From assembly GCA_017615835.1 (NCBI GenBank), contig JAFZZI010000007.1:124001-188000 (forward strand): 64,000 nt of DNA, in the 5' to 3' direction. Made by a program: the position numbers and the translations under genes. Below, piece after piece: positions 17,430 to 26,264 of the stretch (within the stretch, counting starts at the first letter, position 1; each line of letters starts with the position of its first letter). The stretch is from Bacteroidaceae bacterium (GTDB taxonomy: Bacteria > Bacteroidota > Bacteroidia > Bacteroidales > Bacteroidaceae). Under the pieces are notes generated by a model, which was not told where the DNA came from, did no database searches, and worked only from the letters and a program-made list of their open reading frames with translations.

Positions 17430-19265
17430 ATGTCATACATCAAACCAACAAAAAGAGTTGGAATCGCCGACAAGTCGAACCATAGCACAATAGCGGCTTT
17501 GGCAATACTTTGGCTGATGCTGACGCTGACGGCCTCCGGATTTCTCTACAGACTTGAACAGACCGACCTGTTCCTGTTCACTCACGACTTCTTTATACAA
17601 AAGACAGCACGGCCTGGTGGAATACTTTCCTGGCTATCAGCCTTTCTTACCCAGTTCATGCACATTCCATGGCTGGGAGCCCTTATCCTGACAACTATAT
17701 ACCTCGCAGTCGTCAAGTTGAACATTAGAACCTTCAGTATTCCCGACAGCCAGCGTGCCATCGCCCTCATACCCGCAGCCCTGCTTGTATCTCTACTAAT
17801 GCATACCGGCTATCTGATCTATAAAATCAAATTCCCCTCAATGGCGTTTGTGCCGGCGCTCGGATTTCTTGTGGCCACATTCCCTGCCAATATCACCAAC
17901 AGACTCCATTCCACAGCATCTAAACTGTCATGGCTGACAATATGGACACTTTTTGCATATCCCGCAACTGGAGTCTTCGCTTTGATTGGCACTCTGTCTT
18001 CCACACTGACGATACTTGGTAACAACCGTTATCAAACGAAAGAAAAAGTCCTCGCCGCCTTGTCTGCTGGAGTCCTCATTGGCCTAACGCCCCTTTTATG
18101 GTACTTCATCTTCAGTTGTTGCAGGCTAGCCAACTCATGGATTGCCCTGATTCCCCCCATACCGGACGGATGCGTATTCAGCCACTATGTTCCTTTCTTT
18201 CTACTTGGCTTGTGGTTTATTGTCATCCCCTTTTTGGGACCCAGACTGCCTTCAGGCAAACAGAGTCACGCTTTGCAAATCTGTTCTTACGCTGCAATCA
18301 TATTATATGTATTGCTTTTCTGGTTCAAGGACTTCGCCTTCTATGCCGAAACCAGCATGTCATGGGCTGCAGACCGAAACGACTGGCAGAAAGTTGTCAA
18401 CATCCACCGCTGTGTCACTCGTCTCAAGACTAATGAACCCACAAGGCTCATGGTTATGTACAAGGATCTGGCACTTTTTAAACTGCACCGGGAAGGTGAC
18501 GAAGCCTTCTCGCTGCGCGATGGCAATCGTCCACAACACACTCCCGTATATATTCCGCTCTCCCTCCAAGCCGGCAAAGAATTCTACTTTCACTACGGCC
18601 TTGAGAATTTCAGTTTCCGCTGGTGCATTGAAACACACGCTGAATCGGGCTGGGGAACCGGCAGTCTCAGATATGCTGCAATGTCGTCGGCTGTTTCAGG
18701 ACAGACAGCCACTTCAGTCAGGTTCCTGACAATGCTTCGTCACACTATCTTCTATAACAGCTGGGCCGGAAAGCAACTGGAACTTGTCAACAACCCTGAA
18801 CTTATTGCCCAAGACGAGATATACAGCAGCGTACTGCCCCTGCTTTGCAGTGACAACTGGTTCGACAACGACATGTCTCTGCTGGAGGATTTTCTATCAG
18901 GATATTTTACCGAAAGGTTTCCGGACAGCGCCAATGAAGACTATTACCGGGCTGCCATGCTTTGGGCTGCCCGCAAATGCAACATGGAGGATTTCCTTTA
19001 TCTATACGGACAATGGTTACCTCTCCGTTCAACAGAAAGAGTTCCCGTTCACTATCAGGAAGCCTTAATCTTATTCGCAGGTATTGAGCCAAATATCAAC
19101 GTCACCCACTTCCCGTTCGACAATAAGGTCAGAGCCTCGTACGCATCTTATCGCAAATACTTGGAACAACATTCCGGCATTACTTCGGGTGATGACGAGT
19201 TCAGGCGATACTTCAGCCGCACTTATTATTACTATTACAATACGAAAAGGGATGAAAGGAGATAA
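17430..19265 (+). CDS. Polytopic membrane protein with C-terminal soluble domain (DUF6057-like)
   Basis: A 611-aa protein with eight to nine predicted transmembrane helices between residues about 20 and 300 (IAALAILWLMLTLTASGFLY, WLGALILTTIYLAVV, YAAIILYVLLFWFKDFAFY). A soluble, probably helical C-terminal part of about 300 residues follows, ending in a Tyr-rich stretch. It resembles the Bacteroidales family I recall as DUF6057; the family name is from memory and function is unknown. The open frame extends 44 codons upstream into the porP leader; the ATG at 17430 follows a near-consensus TACCTTTA at 17391-17398. Its last 14 bp overlap the start of the next gene, so the two are translated as a pair. 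Confidence 0.7.
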   Translation: MSYIKPTKRVGIADKSNHSTIAALAILWLMLTLTASGFLYRLEQTDLFLFTHDFFIQKTARPGGILSWLSAFLTQFMHIPWLGALILTTIYLAVVKLNIRTFSIPDSQRAIALIPAALLVSLLMHTGYLIYKIKFPSMAFVPALGFLVATFPANITNRLHSTASKLSWLTIWTLFAYPATGVFALIGTLSSTLTILGNNRYQTKEKVLAALSAGVLIGLTPLLWYFIFSCCRLANSWIALIPPIPDGCVFSHYVPFFLLGLWFIVIPFLGPRLPSGKQSHALQICSYAAIILYVLLFWFKDFAFYAETSMSWAADRNDWQKVVNIHRCVTRLKTNEPTRLMVMYKDLALFKLHREGDEAFSLRDGNRPQHTPVYIPLSLQAGKEFYFHYGLENFSFRWCIETHAESGWGTGSLRYAAMSSAVSGQTATSVRFLTMLRHTIFYNSWAGKQLELVNNPELIAQDEIYSSVLPLLCSDNWFDNDMSLLEDFLSGYFTERFPDSANEDYYRAAMLWAARKCNMEDFLYLYGQWLPLRSTERVPVHYQEALILFAGIEPNINVTHFPFDNKVRASYASYRKYLEQHSGITSGDDEFRRYFSRTYYYYYNTKRDERR

Positions 19266-20706
19266 ACTCATTGCAACATTCACCTTTATTGCCCTGCTGA
19301 CCGGCTGCACCGGCATCCCCAGGGAGTCTTCCATATCAGACAGACATCCTCGTATCTTTCCCGATTACACAGACATTGACATTCCCTGTAATATAGCTCC
19401 ATTGAACTTTTTGATTGAAGAAGACGCAGACCGCATCATGACAGAATACAAGGCAGGCAATGTCAGTTTCAAAAGAAAAGGGAAGACCCCAAGCCTGGGC
19501 CGTCGTGCATGGAAAAAACTGCAAAAGGAATCTTGCATACAAGTCTTCGTCCACTTGAAGAACAAAGGCAAGTGGACAAGTTGTGCACCCTTCACCATGA
19601 CTGTCACCGACCCCATAGACCGATACGTATCATACAGGCTTATACCCCCCGCCTTCAGACAATACGAAGAGATGTCACTGATGCAACGCGACCTCACGAC
19701 CTTCCGTGAGCGTGCAATCTATCGGAATACCCTCATTCAGCGGCCTGCCAAGGGTCTGGGCCAGTGCGTCAACTGCCACCATTTTCAGAACTACAACACT
19801 GACAACATGCAGTTTCATGTCCGCCAATACAAAAGCGGTACAGTACTGGTCAACAATGGTAAGCCAAAGATTGTCAATATTAAAGCCTCTTATCCCGCCT
19901 GGCATCCTACTCTGCCACTGATTGCCTACTCAACCAACAACACTATGCAGGCCTTCCATACTTCAAACCACAACAGAATTGAGGTTTTTGATATTGAGAG
20001 TGGACTTGTTCTGTATGACATAGACACAGATTGCACTACCACCGTTCAAGACTCTGTCAACCAACTGGAATGCTTTCCCGCATGGTCGCCTGATGGAACT
20101 TTCCTCTATTTTGTATCTGCTCGCATTGACCCGTCTGATCTTGACGAAACCACTGTAACCGACCTATACGAAACCCTTCACTACAACCTGTACCGCAGGT
20201 CGTTCAATACCGATACCCGTCAATTTGGCGAAACAGAACTGATATATGATGCAGCCGCCGAAGGTAGCAGTGTAACCTTGCCACGCATCTCACCCGACGG
20301 CAAACTACTGATGTTGGCCATCAGTCCATACGGAGTGTTCCATATTTGGCACAAAGATGCAGACTTATTGCTGATTGACCTCCGTAACGGCAATCTCCGC
20401 CCTCTGGAAGAGTTGAACAGCACATATGCCGAAAGTTATCACTCATGGTCACATGACAGCAAGTGGACAATATTCTGTTCCCGACGTCAGGACGGGGCCT
20501 TCAGTCGCCTGTACATCGCACATCTGAACGACGATGGACGTTTCAGCAAACCATTCCCCATCCCTCAGCGGGCTCCACAGTCAGATCTCACAAGACTCTT
20601 CTCATACAACGTGCCGGAATTTACCCTCCAGCCTGTCAGAATATCGCCCCAGCGTTTCGCCCGACTAATCAGAAAGACAAAGGACACCGGCATCAGAAAA
20701 CGCTGA
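19252..20706 (+). CDS. Lipoprotein with c-type heme motif and WD40-like/PD40 propeller
   Basis: A 484-aa lipoprotein: signal MKGDKLIATFTFIALLTGCT with lipobox LTGC (Cys19). Residues 172-177 read CVNCHH, a CxxCH heme-attachment motif in GLGQCVNCHHFQNYNTDNMQ. From about residue 205 on are TolB/PD40-type beta-propeller blades (YPAWHPTLPLIAYS, FPAWSPDGTFLYFVS, LPRISPDGKLLMLAISP, YHSWSHDSKWTIFCSR). It could be a periplasmic cytochrome-like sensor or scaffold; heme binding is inferred from the motif alone. The start overlaps the upstream membrane-protein gene by 14 bp, suggesting the two products act together. Confidence 0.72.
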   Translation: MKGDKLIATFTFIALLTGCTGIPRESSISDRHPRIFPDYTDIDIPCNIAPLNFLIEEDADRIMTEYKAGNVSFKRKGKTPSLGRRAWKKLQKESCIQVFVHLKNKGKWTSCAPFTMTVTDPIDRYVSYRLIPPAFRQYEEMSLMQRDLTTFRERAIYRNTLIQRPAKGLGQCVNCHHFQNYNTDNMQFHVRQYKSGTVLVNNGKPKIVNIKASYPAWHPTLPLIAYSTNNTMQAFHTSNHNRIEVFDIESGLVLYDIDTDCTTTVQDSVNQLECFPAWSPDGTFLYFVSARIDPSDLDETTVTDLYETLHYNLYRRSFNTDTRQFGETELIYDAAAEGSSVTLPRISPDGKLLMLAISPYGVFHIWHKDADLLLIDLRNGNLRPLEELNSTYAESYHSWSHDSKWTIFCSRRQDGAFSRLYIAHLNDDGRFSKPFPIPQRAPQSDLTRLFSYNVPEFTLQPVRISPQRFARLIRKTKDTGIRKR

Positions 20707-20727
20707 AATGGAGAAACAACATTTTTT

Positions 20728-20757
20728 TTGTCATTAATGCAAAACCTCTTACCTTTG
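20728..20757 (+). promoter_or_regulatory. tRNA-Leu promoter (-33/-7)
   Basis: A T-rich stretch ending TTTG (20727-20730), 19 nt, then TACCTTTG (20750-20757). The tRNA starts 20 bp later. This is an exact Bacteroidetes promoter. Confidence 0.82.
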
Positions 20758-20777
20758 CATAGCATCTGACACGCGAT

Positions 20778-20862
20778 GCTCGAATGGTGGAATGGTAGAC
20801 ACGAGGGACTTAAAATCCCTTGACCTTTATCGGTTGTGCGGGTTCGAGTCCCGCTTCGAGCA
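20778..20862 (+). tRNA. tRNA-Leu (anticodon UAA)
   Basis: An 85-nt type II tRNA. The acceptor stem is GCTCGAA (20778-20784) with TTCGAGC (20855-20861) and discriminator A20862. The anticodon stem AGGGA/TCCCT encloses the loop CTTAAAA with TAA at 20811-20813. A long variable arm follows, then the T-arm GCGGGTTCGAGTCCCGC. The long variable arm and the anticodon fix it as Leu; CCA is not encoded. Confidence 0.96.
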
Positions 20863-20985
20863 CTCCTTTCCTGATTCGGATGTTCCCCTGCTTGCAAGAC
20901 CATATCTGTCTCTCCGGTTCCGCGACTTCCATTCAAGGGTGAAACCTAGTATTGTTCCGCAAAAGGCACTAGCTTATTGAAAACA

Positions 20986-21018
20986 AAAAAGGCCGCCTGC
21001 ATTGGCAGACGACCTTTT
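20986..21018 (-). terminator. Strong terminator after the lipoprotein gene
   Basis: On the minus strand AAAAGGTCGTCTGC and GCAGGCGGCCTTTT form a 14-bp stem (two G-U pairs) with loop CAAT, followed by a T-rich tract. It ends the minus-strand operon 20 bp past the stop at 21038 and may also stop read-through from the tRNA. Confidence 0.8.
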
Positions 21019-21037
21019 ACCGTTCTGTGAATGTTTG

Positions 21038-21958
21038 TTATTGCATAGGCTCTACAAAGAGTACAAGGTTGATAAGATAATCACCCTGTTCCTTGTCGTC
21101 TGTAATGTGAGCACTGAGAATCAGAACATAGGATTTCTCGTATCCGTCATAATCGAATTTGCAACTACTCTCCTTCAGAATCTTGGTGCTGACCTGATTG
21201 ACCCACGAGAAAGAGAGTTGTCTTTCATCCTTGTTGGTCCAACTCCACTCGCCAACATCGCTTGCCTTGCTCTTGTATGCAATGGTTATCGTACTCGGAT
21301 TGATAAACTCAATGAACGAGACATCATAACTCTCCTTAAGTTCTTCATCGAATTCTGCCACAGTCTTTGCATAATCAACCATCTCATTGATATTGCATCC
21401 ACGGAAGGGCTTTGAAATTGTAACACCCTTTATTGTATGTGTCAGTTCGCTTTTCACCACTTTCCATTTCTGAGTAAGTTTATTTACTACATCATCTTGG
21501 GAAGTTTCAACTTTAACGGCAACAGCAACACATTCAATTGGTGCTTCATTCTCAATGGTAAGACTGACGTGAACCTCATGATTACCCTCCTCTTCAAACT
21601 CATACTCGAATCGGCAGATAATCACATCGCTGTTCAACTGTGTAATAATGATTTCCCCACCGACCTTCTTATAGTTACCCACAATGTAAAGATCTACTAC
21701 AGCCGTACGTGTAGGAGCCCCTGATTCCACTCTTCTCTTGATGATGGCCGTTCCATTCGGGGTCAGTTCGATTGATTCATAAGGAACCTGTTCTACTCCC
21801 TCGAAATTCAGGGTTACAGCCTCATCGGCAAACTTCGGCGCCGGCAACTCGGGAGCATCGTCAAATGTAACATTCCCTTCGGTCTTGTTTTCTCCCTTAT
21901 CGCAGGAAGCAAACGCTACGAGCATAAGGCTCATGATGAAAACACTGCATTTTCTCAT
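21038..21958 (-). CDS. Uncharacterised lipoprotein
   Basis: A 306-aa exported protein, signal MRKCSVFIMSLMLVAFASCD with a lipobox-like FASC (Cys19). It has an acidic, Pro-containing linker and then beta-rich sequence, including EGNHEVHVSLTIENEAPIE and KSYVLILSAHITDDKEQGDY. I do not recognise a family; the strand-rich pattern would fit Ig-like or lipocalin-like folds. It lies 37 bp after the outer-membrane protein gene at 21996-22790 on the same strand and shares its terminator, so the two are probably co-expressed. Confidence 0.65.
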   Translation of the reverse strand: MRKCSVFIMSLMLVAFASCDKGENKTEGNVTFDDAPELPAPKFADEAVTLNFEGVEQVPYESIELTPNGTAIIKRRVESGAPTRTAVVDLYIVGNYKKVGGEIIITQLNSDVIICRFEYEFEEEGNHEVHVSLTIENEAPIECVAVAVKVETSQDDVVNKLTQKWKVVKSELTHTIKGVTISKPFRGCNINEMVDYAKTVAEFDEELKESYDVSFIEFINPSTITIAYKSKASDVGEWSWTNKDERQLSFSWVNQVSTKILKESSCKFDYDGYEKSYVLILSAHITDDKEQGDYLINLVLFVEPMQ

Positions 21959-21995
21959 AACGAATAGGATTTATTGGTTTATAAGTTAGTTGTAA

Positions 21996-22790
21996 TCAGA
22001 AGATGTGATAAATCAGACGGATGTTTATCAGAGGGTAGGCAATGACCTTTGACACTATGTCAAAAGCTTTCTCCGCGTCTTTGCTGTCAAATTCAGCAGC
22101 TGTAATGACACTCTCTTCGCCATGCGTATTCAAAATCGTAAGTTTCGGCTTGCCCCAAAAGAGAGCACCTATGTCGCAGGCTACACTGAAATGATGATCC
22201 TCCGAAATAGCCCTGCCGAAGCCTATTCCTACGTAGGGTTTGAATCCGTTTACCTTGGCACTTGCATGAATGAAACCGTCTTCATCAGCTTTTATCCTGT
22301 CACCGTTCTTCAGAGTTATTCCCATGCCCCATTCACCGCTCAGGTCGGGCCCGAAAGCGTTGGTGTTTGTCACATTAATGAAAGTGCTGCTTCCGACAAA
22401 CATACCGGCAGTAAGATGGAAAGAACTCTTCCTGAAGGGAAATATGTCGAGCATAAGCTTCCAGTCTGTCATGTTCAGCGAACCATTAATACCTGTCTTG
22501 TAGGTTCCGTCTCTCATCCTTAGAAGCTCCGGAGTACTGTTGCCGATCTTGACATCACTCAAATCCACATCGTACGTATAGCCAAAATGTGGCATGATAT
22601 CAAAACCCGTTCTAACCTCCAGATAAGGGGTCAAAGGAGCAGACACTTCAAGGCCGAAGCCTCTTGTGCCGATATCAACTCCAGCCGAGAGGTGATTGAA
22701 AATCATGGCGTCACGCTGGGCGGACGCACCTGTGAATGGCAGCATGAACGCTATCAGCGCTGCAATCAGTAATTTAACTTCTCTTCTCAT
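21996..22790 (-). CDS. Outer-membrane beta-barrel protein, uncharacterised
   Basis: A 264-aa exported protein: signal MRREVKLLIAALIAFMLPFTGASA, then amphipathic strands typical of a barrel (FNHLSAGVDIGTRGFGLEV, YLEVRTGFDIMPHFGYTYDV, SFHLTAGMFVGSSTFI, KPYVGIGFGRAI) and the C-terminal strand NIRLIYHIF ending in Phe. No enzyme motif is visible, and transport or assembly roles are open. It has a candidate -7 (TATCTTTG, minus strand 22885-22878) and is followed by the lipoprotein gene. It neighbours the ACP/ligase operon in the same orientation, with a 153-bp gap. Confidence 0.65.
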   Translation of the reverse strand: MRREVKLLIAALIAFMLPFTGASAQRDAMIFNHLSAGVDIGTRGFGLEVSAPLTPYLEVRTGFDIMPHFGYTYDVDLSDVKIGNSTPELLRMRDGTYKTGINGSLNMTDWKLMLDIFPFRKSSFHLTAGMFVGSSTFINVTNTNAFGPDLSGEWGMGITLKNGDRIKADEDGFIHASAKVNGFKPYVGIGFGRAISEDHHFSVACDIGALFWGKPKLTILNTHGEESVITAAEFDSKDAEKAFDIVSKVIAYPLINIRLIYHIF

Positions 22791-22877
22791 TGTTCTTGTC
22801 GTTTTTTAATGGAATCCGCACGAATACCTTAACAAATTGGCAACACAATTCCGTACATCTTCGCATTGGGATTTCTG

Positions 22878-22885
22878 CAAAGATA
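22878..22885 (-). promoter_or_regulatory. -7 element of the outer-membrane protein gene
   Basis: Minus strand TATCTTTG, 88 bp before the ATG; no TTTG at 19 nt. It suggests that the barrel/lipoprotein pair can be transcribed apart from the upstream ACP operon. Confidence 0.45.
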
Positions 22886-22943
22886 TACTAATATTTAAAA
22901 TATTGTTAAATATCGGCTCTTTTTTTGAGAAGAGGGATGCTTT

Positions 22944-23162
22944 TTATCCAAGAAACTCTATGATGTCATCTAACGTCTTGAATTCCATCAGTTTCGAGTC
23001 TGGAATGGAAACGTTGAAGCGATCTTCGATGGCAGAAACCATCGAAAGTACCACAAAAGAGTTGAGGCCAATGAATTTGAGTCCCAAGGATGTGTCTATC
23101 TCGTTTGCCGGGACATCCACATAATCCTTGACGATGCTGATGAGTTCACTTTTCTTATCCAT
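22944..23162 (-). CDS. Acyl carrier protein (stand-alone, first of two)
   Basis: A 72-aa four-helix carrier protein. The phosphopantetheine site is Ser35 in FIGLNSFVVLSM: the usual D before Ser is N (GLNS instead of GxDS), as seen in some specialised carriers. Helix 3 and the C-terminus (SIPDSKLMEFKTLDDIIEFL) fit the fold. It is the last gene of the minus-strand operon TPR protein, condensation-like enzyme, acyl-AMP ligase, ACP, 15 bp after the ligase. It is therefore the expected carrier for that ligase rather than the fatty-acid-synthesis ACP. Confidence 0.88.
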   Translation of the reverse strand: MDKKSELISIVKDYVDVPANEIDTSLGLKFIGLNSFVVLSMVSAIEDRFNVSIPDSKLMEFKTLDDIIEFLG

Positions 23163-23177
23163 CTGATTGATTCATTT

Positions 23178-24902
23178 TCAGTTGATTGATATCCCATTGC
23201 CAGAGCACTCGGTTGGAAGTCCGGCCCGCTTGATCTTGCGCGTAGAAGTCTTGGGGTATTCCTTATCGGGAAGTTCCACATAGTCGATGACCTTATACGA
23301 GGGCAGCAAAGCATTTACGCGGGCAATGTCTGCCCCTATTGCCTCTCTGTCAGAACGTTTCAGTTCTTCGGGAATGAACAGTCCTGCACAAAGTACATTC
23401 CTGCCATTACAGGATGCCTGATAGACAACGATGTCACTGGCGTAACTGATATTGGTCTCGATAATATTCTCTATCTCTTCCGGACAGATATTCTTTCCGT
23501 TCGGCAGTACTATCGTATTCTTCTTGCGACCCATAAGGAAAATACGGCCCTTTGAATCAATGCGGGCGCTGTCACCGGTGTTGAAGAAACCATCTGCACC
23601 AAAAACCTTGCGGGTGGCCTCCTCGTCTTTGTAGTAACCTTTTGCAACGCTCGGTCCTTTTACGCAGAGTTCGCCTATTCCATCGCTGTCAATGTTGTCT
23701 AACCTTACCTGAAGGGAGTAGCAGGGAACACCGACGCTGAGATGTTCAGACAGGGTGTCGCCGTTCATGGAGATGAGCGGACCGCATTCGGTGATACCGT
23801 AACCGTTCTCCACCCGGATACCCAAGTCGTTGAGACCCTTAACTGTAACAGGGTTCAGCATTGAACCTCCGCAAACAAGCATATTAAGGTTTCCGCCAAA
23901 TTGCTCGTGAATCTCCCTGAACATCGAGTGAGTCCTATCAATGCCTAACTTGCGCAGTAAATTGGAGAGTCTGATACCTTTTTTCAGTTTTTCAGCTTTC
24001 CCAGCCTTCTCGGCATTTGCCCAAATACTCTTGTAGAAGGCATTGGCTATCATTGGAACCACTGTTATTATCTGAGGTTTGAAAATTTTCATGTTTACCA
24101 TCAGATTCCGCATATTGTCGTTGATGTAGGTAAGACGTCCGGCCCCTATGCGTGCCATTATATGCGTATTTATCTCTGTAGCATGATGCATCGGCAGCAC
24201 ACTCATTGAGGTATTGACCCTCTCTGCACGAATTGAATCAAGACAGTTGTTTATGTTCGCAGTAAGATTACGGTTTGTGAGTACAACACCCTTGTTTGCT
24301 CCTGTGGTACCGCTGGTAAACAGTATCTTTGCAGGCTCATCAAGATCGGTTTCCATATTGCGGTACCGGCTTTCAGACTTAAGACTGAGCCCCCTTGCTA
24401 CAAGGTTATCATAGAACAGACAACCCGGCATTTCTTTGTCGATGGTTATGATTGTCCTGAGCAGCCTGCACTCCGGCTGAACGGATTTAACGGCCTCAAG
24501 GTGTGCTGCGCTGCAAAGGACAGCGGTTGCATCACACTTGGTCAGAAGAGTCTTGAGAAGAGTTTCCGGAGCATCCTTATCAATAGGAACGACTACGCCG
24601 ACACCGCATGATATGGCAATGTCTGAAATGACGTAACGGCAGGAATTCTCTGCAATAATTGCGATGTGAGCACCTTGTAATCCGGCATCTAAGAGTCCGT
24701 CACCAAGATTCATTACCTCCTCACGCAATTCGTGACAGGTGATGTAGAAAATGCCGCCTTTCCCGTCCAACCCGGCAAGAACCTTGTCATCAGGCATGAA
24801 ATGGTCTATTCTTTGCAGAACATCCCGAATGCTGCGGTAATCACCGTCTTTGAAAAGAGTTCCTGCAAGGTTCTCCCTGTCTGATTTGAATTTTTGTCTC
24901 AT
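23178..24902 (-). CDS. Acyl-AMP ligase (class I adenylate-forming enzyme), first of two
   Basis: A 574-aa ANL-family enzyme that activates a carboxylic acid with ATP and should load it on a carrier thiol. The P-loop signature ILFTSGTTGANKG lies at about 193-205, core motif ENGYGITECGPLISMNGD follows, and FNTGDSARIDSKGRIFLMGR holds the ribose-binding Asp. The C-terminal subdomain has the catalytic-Lys region PKTSTRKIKR. It resembles long-chain acyl ligases more than amino-acid adenylation domains; the substrate is not readable. It abuts the condensation-like gene (TAGATG: stop and start touch) and precedes the ACP gene by 15 bp. Confidence 0.88.
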   Translation of the reverse strand: MRQKFKSDRENLAGTLFKDGDYRSIRDVLQRIDHFMPDDKVLAGLDGKGGIFYITCHELREEVMNLGDGLLDAGLQGAHIAIIAENSCRYVISDIAISCGVGVVVPIDKDAPETLLKTLLTKCDATAVLCSAAHLEAVKSVQPECRLLRTIITIDKEMPGCLFYDNLVARGLSLKSESRYRNMETDLDEPAKILFTSGTTGANKGVVLTNRNLTANINNCLDSIRAERVNTSMSVLPMHHATEINTHIMARIGAGRLTYINDNMRNLMVNMKIFKPQIITVVPMIANAFYKSIWANAEKAGKAEKLKKGIRLSNLLRKLGIDRTHSMFREIHEQFGGNLNMLVCGGSMLNPVTVKGLNDLGIRVENGYGITECGPLISMNGDTLSEHLSVGVPCYSLQVRLDNIDSDGIGELCVKGPSVAKGYYKDEEATRKVFGADGFFNTGDSARIDSKGRIFLMGRKKNTIVLPNGKNICPEEIENIIETNISYASDIVVYQASCNGRNVLCAGLFIPEELKRSDREAIGADIARVNALLPSYKVIDYVELPDKEYPKTSTRKIKRAGLPTECSGNGISIN

Positions 24903-26249
24903 CTAAAAAAGGTTTTCAAGATTTTTATCTGGAGCTTTCAGAACGGTCTCAGCCACATGTACTAAAAGATTGTTGAATTCCATCACGTCTGCGCCTGACG
25001 CCATTTTGTCCTGAATGTCATACATTACGTCCAACTCGCCGGTCTGGACATTATACATCAAAGCGACATAGGTCGTCAGAGATCCCTTCCCGTTGCTGTG
25101 AATCTGAAATCTGACGCCTTCAGGAGAACTGAAGGGTATGAATGAGTAACAAAAACTTATGAGTTGATGGGTCATAGGGTATTCCCACTCTTTATGTTGC
25201 ATGCTCTCTATACCAAGATAGGAGAGCTTGGTGTGCCTGAAACACTGATTCTGGTCTGCATAGGCAGCGGCAATATTCTGGTTGAAAGACTTACCGTAAT
25301 CCACCGTGGTATAAACGCTTATACTCTGGACCTTCGTTCCGGCTGCCTTGCGGTCTGCTATTGTACCTCTGCAGTCAAGAAGCATGAGAGGCGCAAGGAC
25401 AGGTGCCTTGTCGTTCACAAGCGATGCGGCTATTGAGAAAACATAAAAGTAGAAAGACGACATAGTTATGTGCTGCTGTTCGCACCACTGGGATACCTTC
25501 TCATTGACTAAGGCCGGAATGGTGAGTTTATAACCTGTCGTGTCACATCGTATGAACAGATATGGTATTGAAAACCGACCTTTTCGCTTCTGCCTGAGCC
25601 AATAGTCACACCTGTTGCCGGTTATTCCACAGAAAACGGGATTTGGCTTACCTTCATAATAGTTGCGGAAGAACTCTTCGTCCCTGCGGACAGCCTCTTC
25701 ATTATCCCTATAACTGCTGTCGTTACGAAGTATTTCCTCAAAACTGCCTGGAGCAGGAGGCATTTCTGTACCGTTTCTGAGAGCCTTGTAGACCGCAAAC
25801 AGATCATTGACTAATACTCCTATTCCATACGTGTCAGCCGAGAAATGGCTAACCTTGAAGATTATCATGTCTTTTCCGTCCGGATTGACAGCAAAAACCA
25901 CCTTCAATGTCTCGCCCTTGAAAGGACTGACCTGGCTAACACGAAACTTGCGAAGAAAGGCATCGAGCTTGGACTGTGTATCAAACACCTTGAACGGAAT
26001 GTTGCCTATGGAACGCTTTTCTTCGAAAAACTGTAGTATTTTCTTGTTTTTCTTTACAAAAGATATGCGAAGACAGTCGTTGCGTTCAAAAAGCAGATTG
26101 ATAGCTTTTGTCATCAGTTCACGATCAAAGCCCTCATCAACCACAGTAGAAAAAAGGATGTTGGCCACCCTTTCGAAGAGGGCATACTTTGTCTGTAGAT
26201 GGATGACATCTTGAGAATTGTTGAATCCGTAAAAGAATCTTTCAGCCAT
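24903..26249 (-). CDS. Stand-alone condensation-domain-like acyltransferase
   Basis: A 448-aa protein with the two-lobe organisation of the chloramphenicol-acetyltransferase/condensation-domain superfamily. The active-site motif appears as FKVSHFSADTYG: H135 and D139 match the second His and the Asp of HHxxxDG; the first His is Ser and the Gly is Thr. Other superfamily-like segments are MTKAINLLFERNDCLRISFV near the N-terminus and YPMTHQLISFCYSFIPFSSP near the C-terminus. Family members join a carrier-bound acyl group to an amine or hydroxyl. With the adjoining ligase and ACP it would be the transfer step. I base this on motif and context; the acceptor is unknown, and an epimerase-like or inactive role is not excluded. 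Confidence 0.7.
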   Translation of the reverse strand: MAERFFYGFNNSQDVIHLQTKYALFERVANILFSTVVDEGFDRELMTKAINLLFERNDCLRISFVKKNKKILQFFEEKRSIGNIPFKVFDTQSKLDAFLRKFRVSQVSPFKGETLKVVFAVNPDGKDMIIFKVSHFSADTYGIGVLVNDLFAVYKALRNGTEMPPAPGSFEEILRNDSSYRDNEEAVRRDEEFFRNYYEGKPNPVFCGITGNRCDYWLRQKRKGRFSIPYLFIRCDTTGYKLTIPALVNEKVSQWCEQQHITMSSFYFYVFSIAASLVNDKAPVLAPLMLLDCRGTIADRKAAGTKVQSISVYTTVDYGKSFNQNIAAAYADQNQCFRHTKLSYLGIESMQHKEWEYPMTHQLISFCYSFIPFSSPEGVRFQIHSNGKGSLTTYVALMYNVQTGELDVMYDIQDKMASGADVMEFNNLLVHVAETVLKAPDKNLENLF

Positions 26250-26264
26250 ATGATGATATGTTAT

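Noticed and set aside
20565-20980. Open frames on both strands across the tRNA-Leu gene
   Set aside because: They overlap the tRNA and the end of the heme-motif lipoprotein gene; shadows of those.
22944-26249. Ordinary nonribosomal peptide synthetase fragment
   Set aside because: The domains are separate complete genes, the ligase is of acyl-ligase type rather than an amino-acid adenylation domain, and there is no thioesterase.
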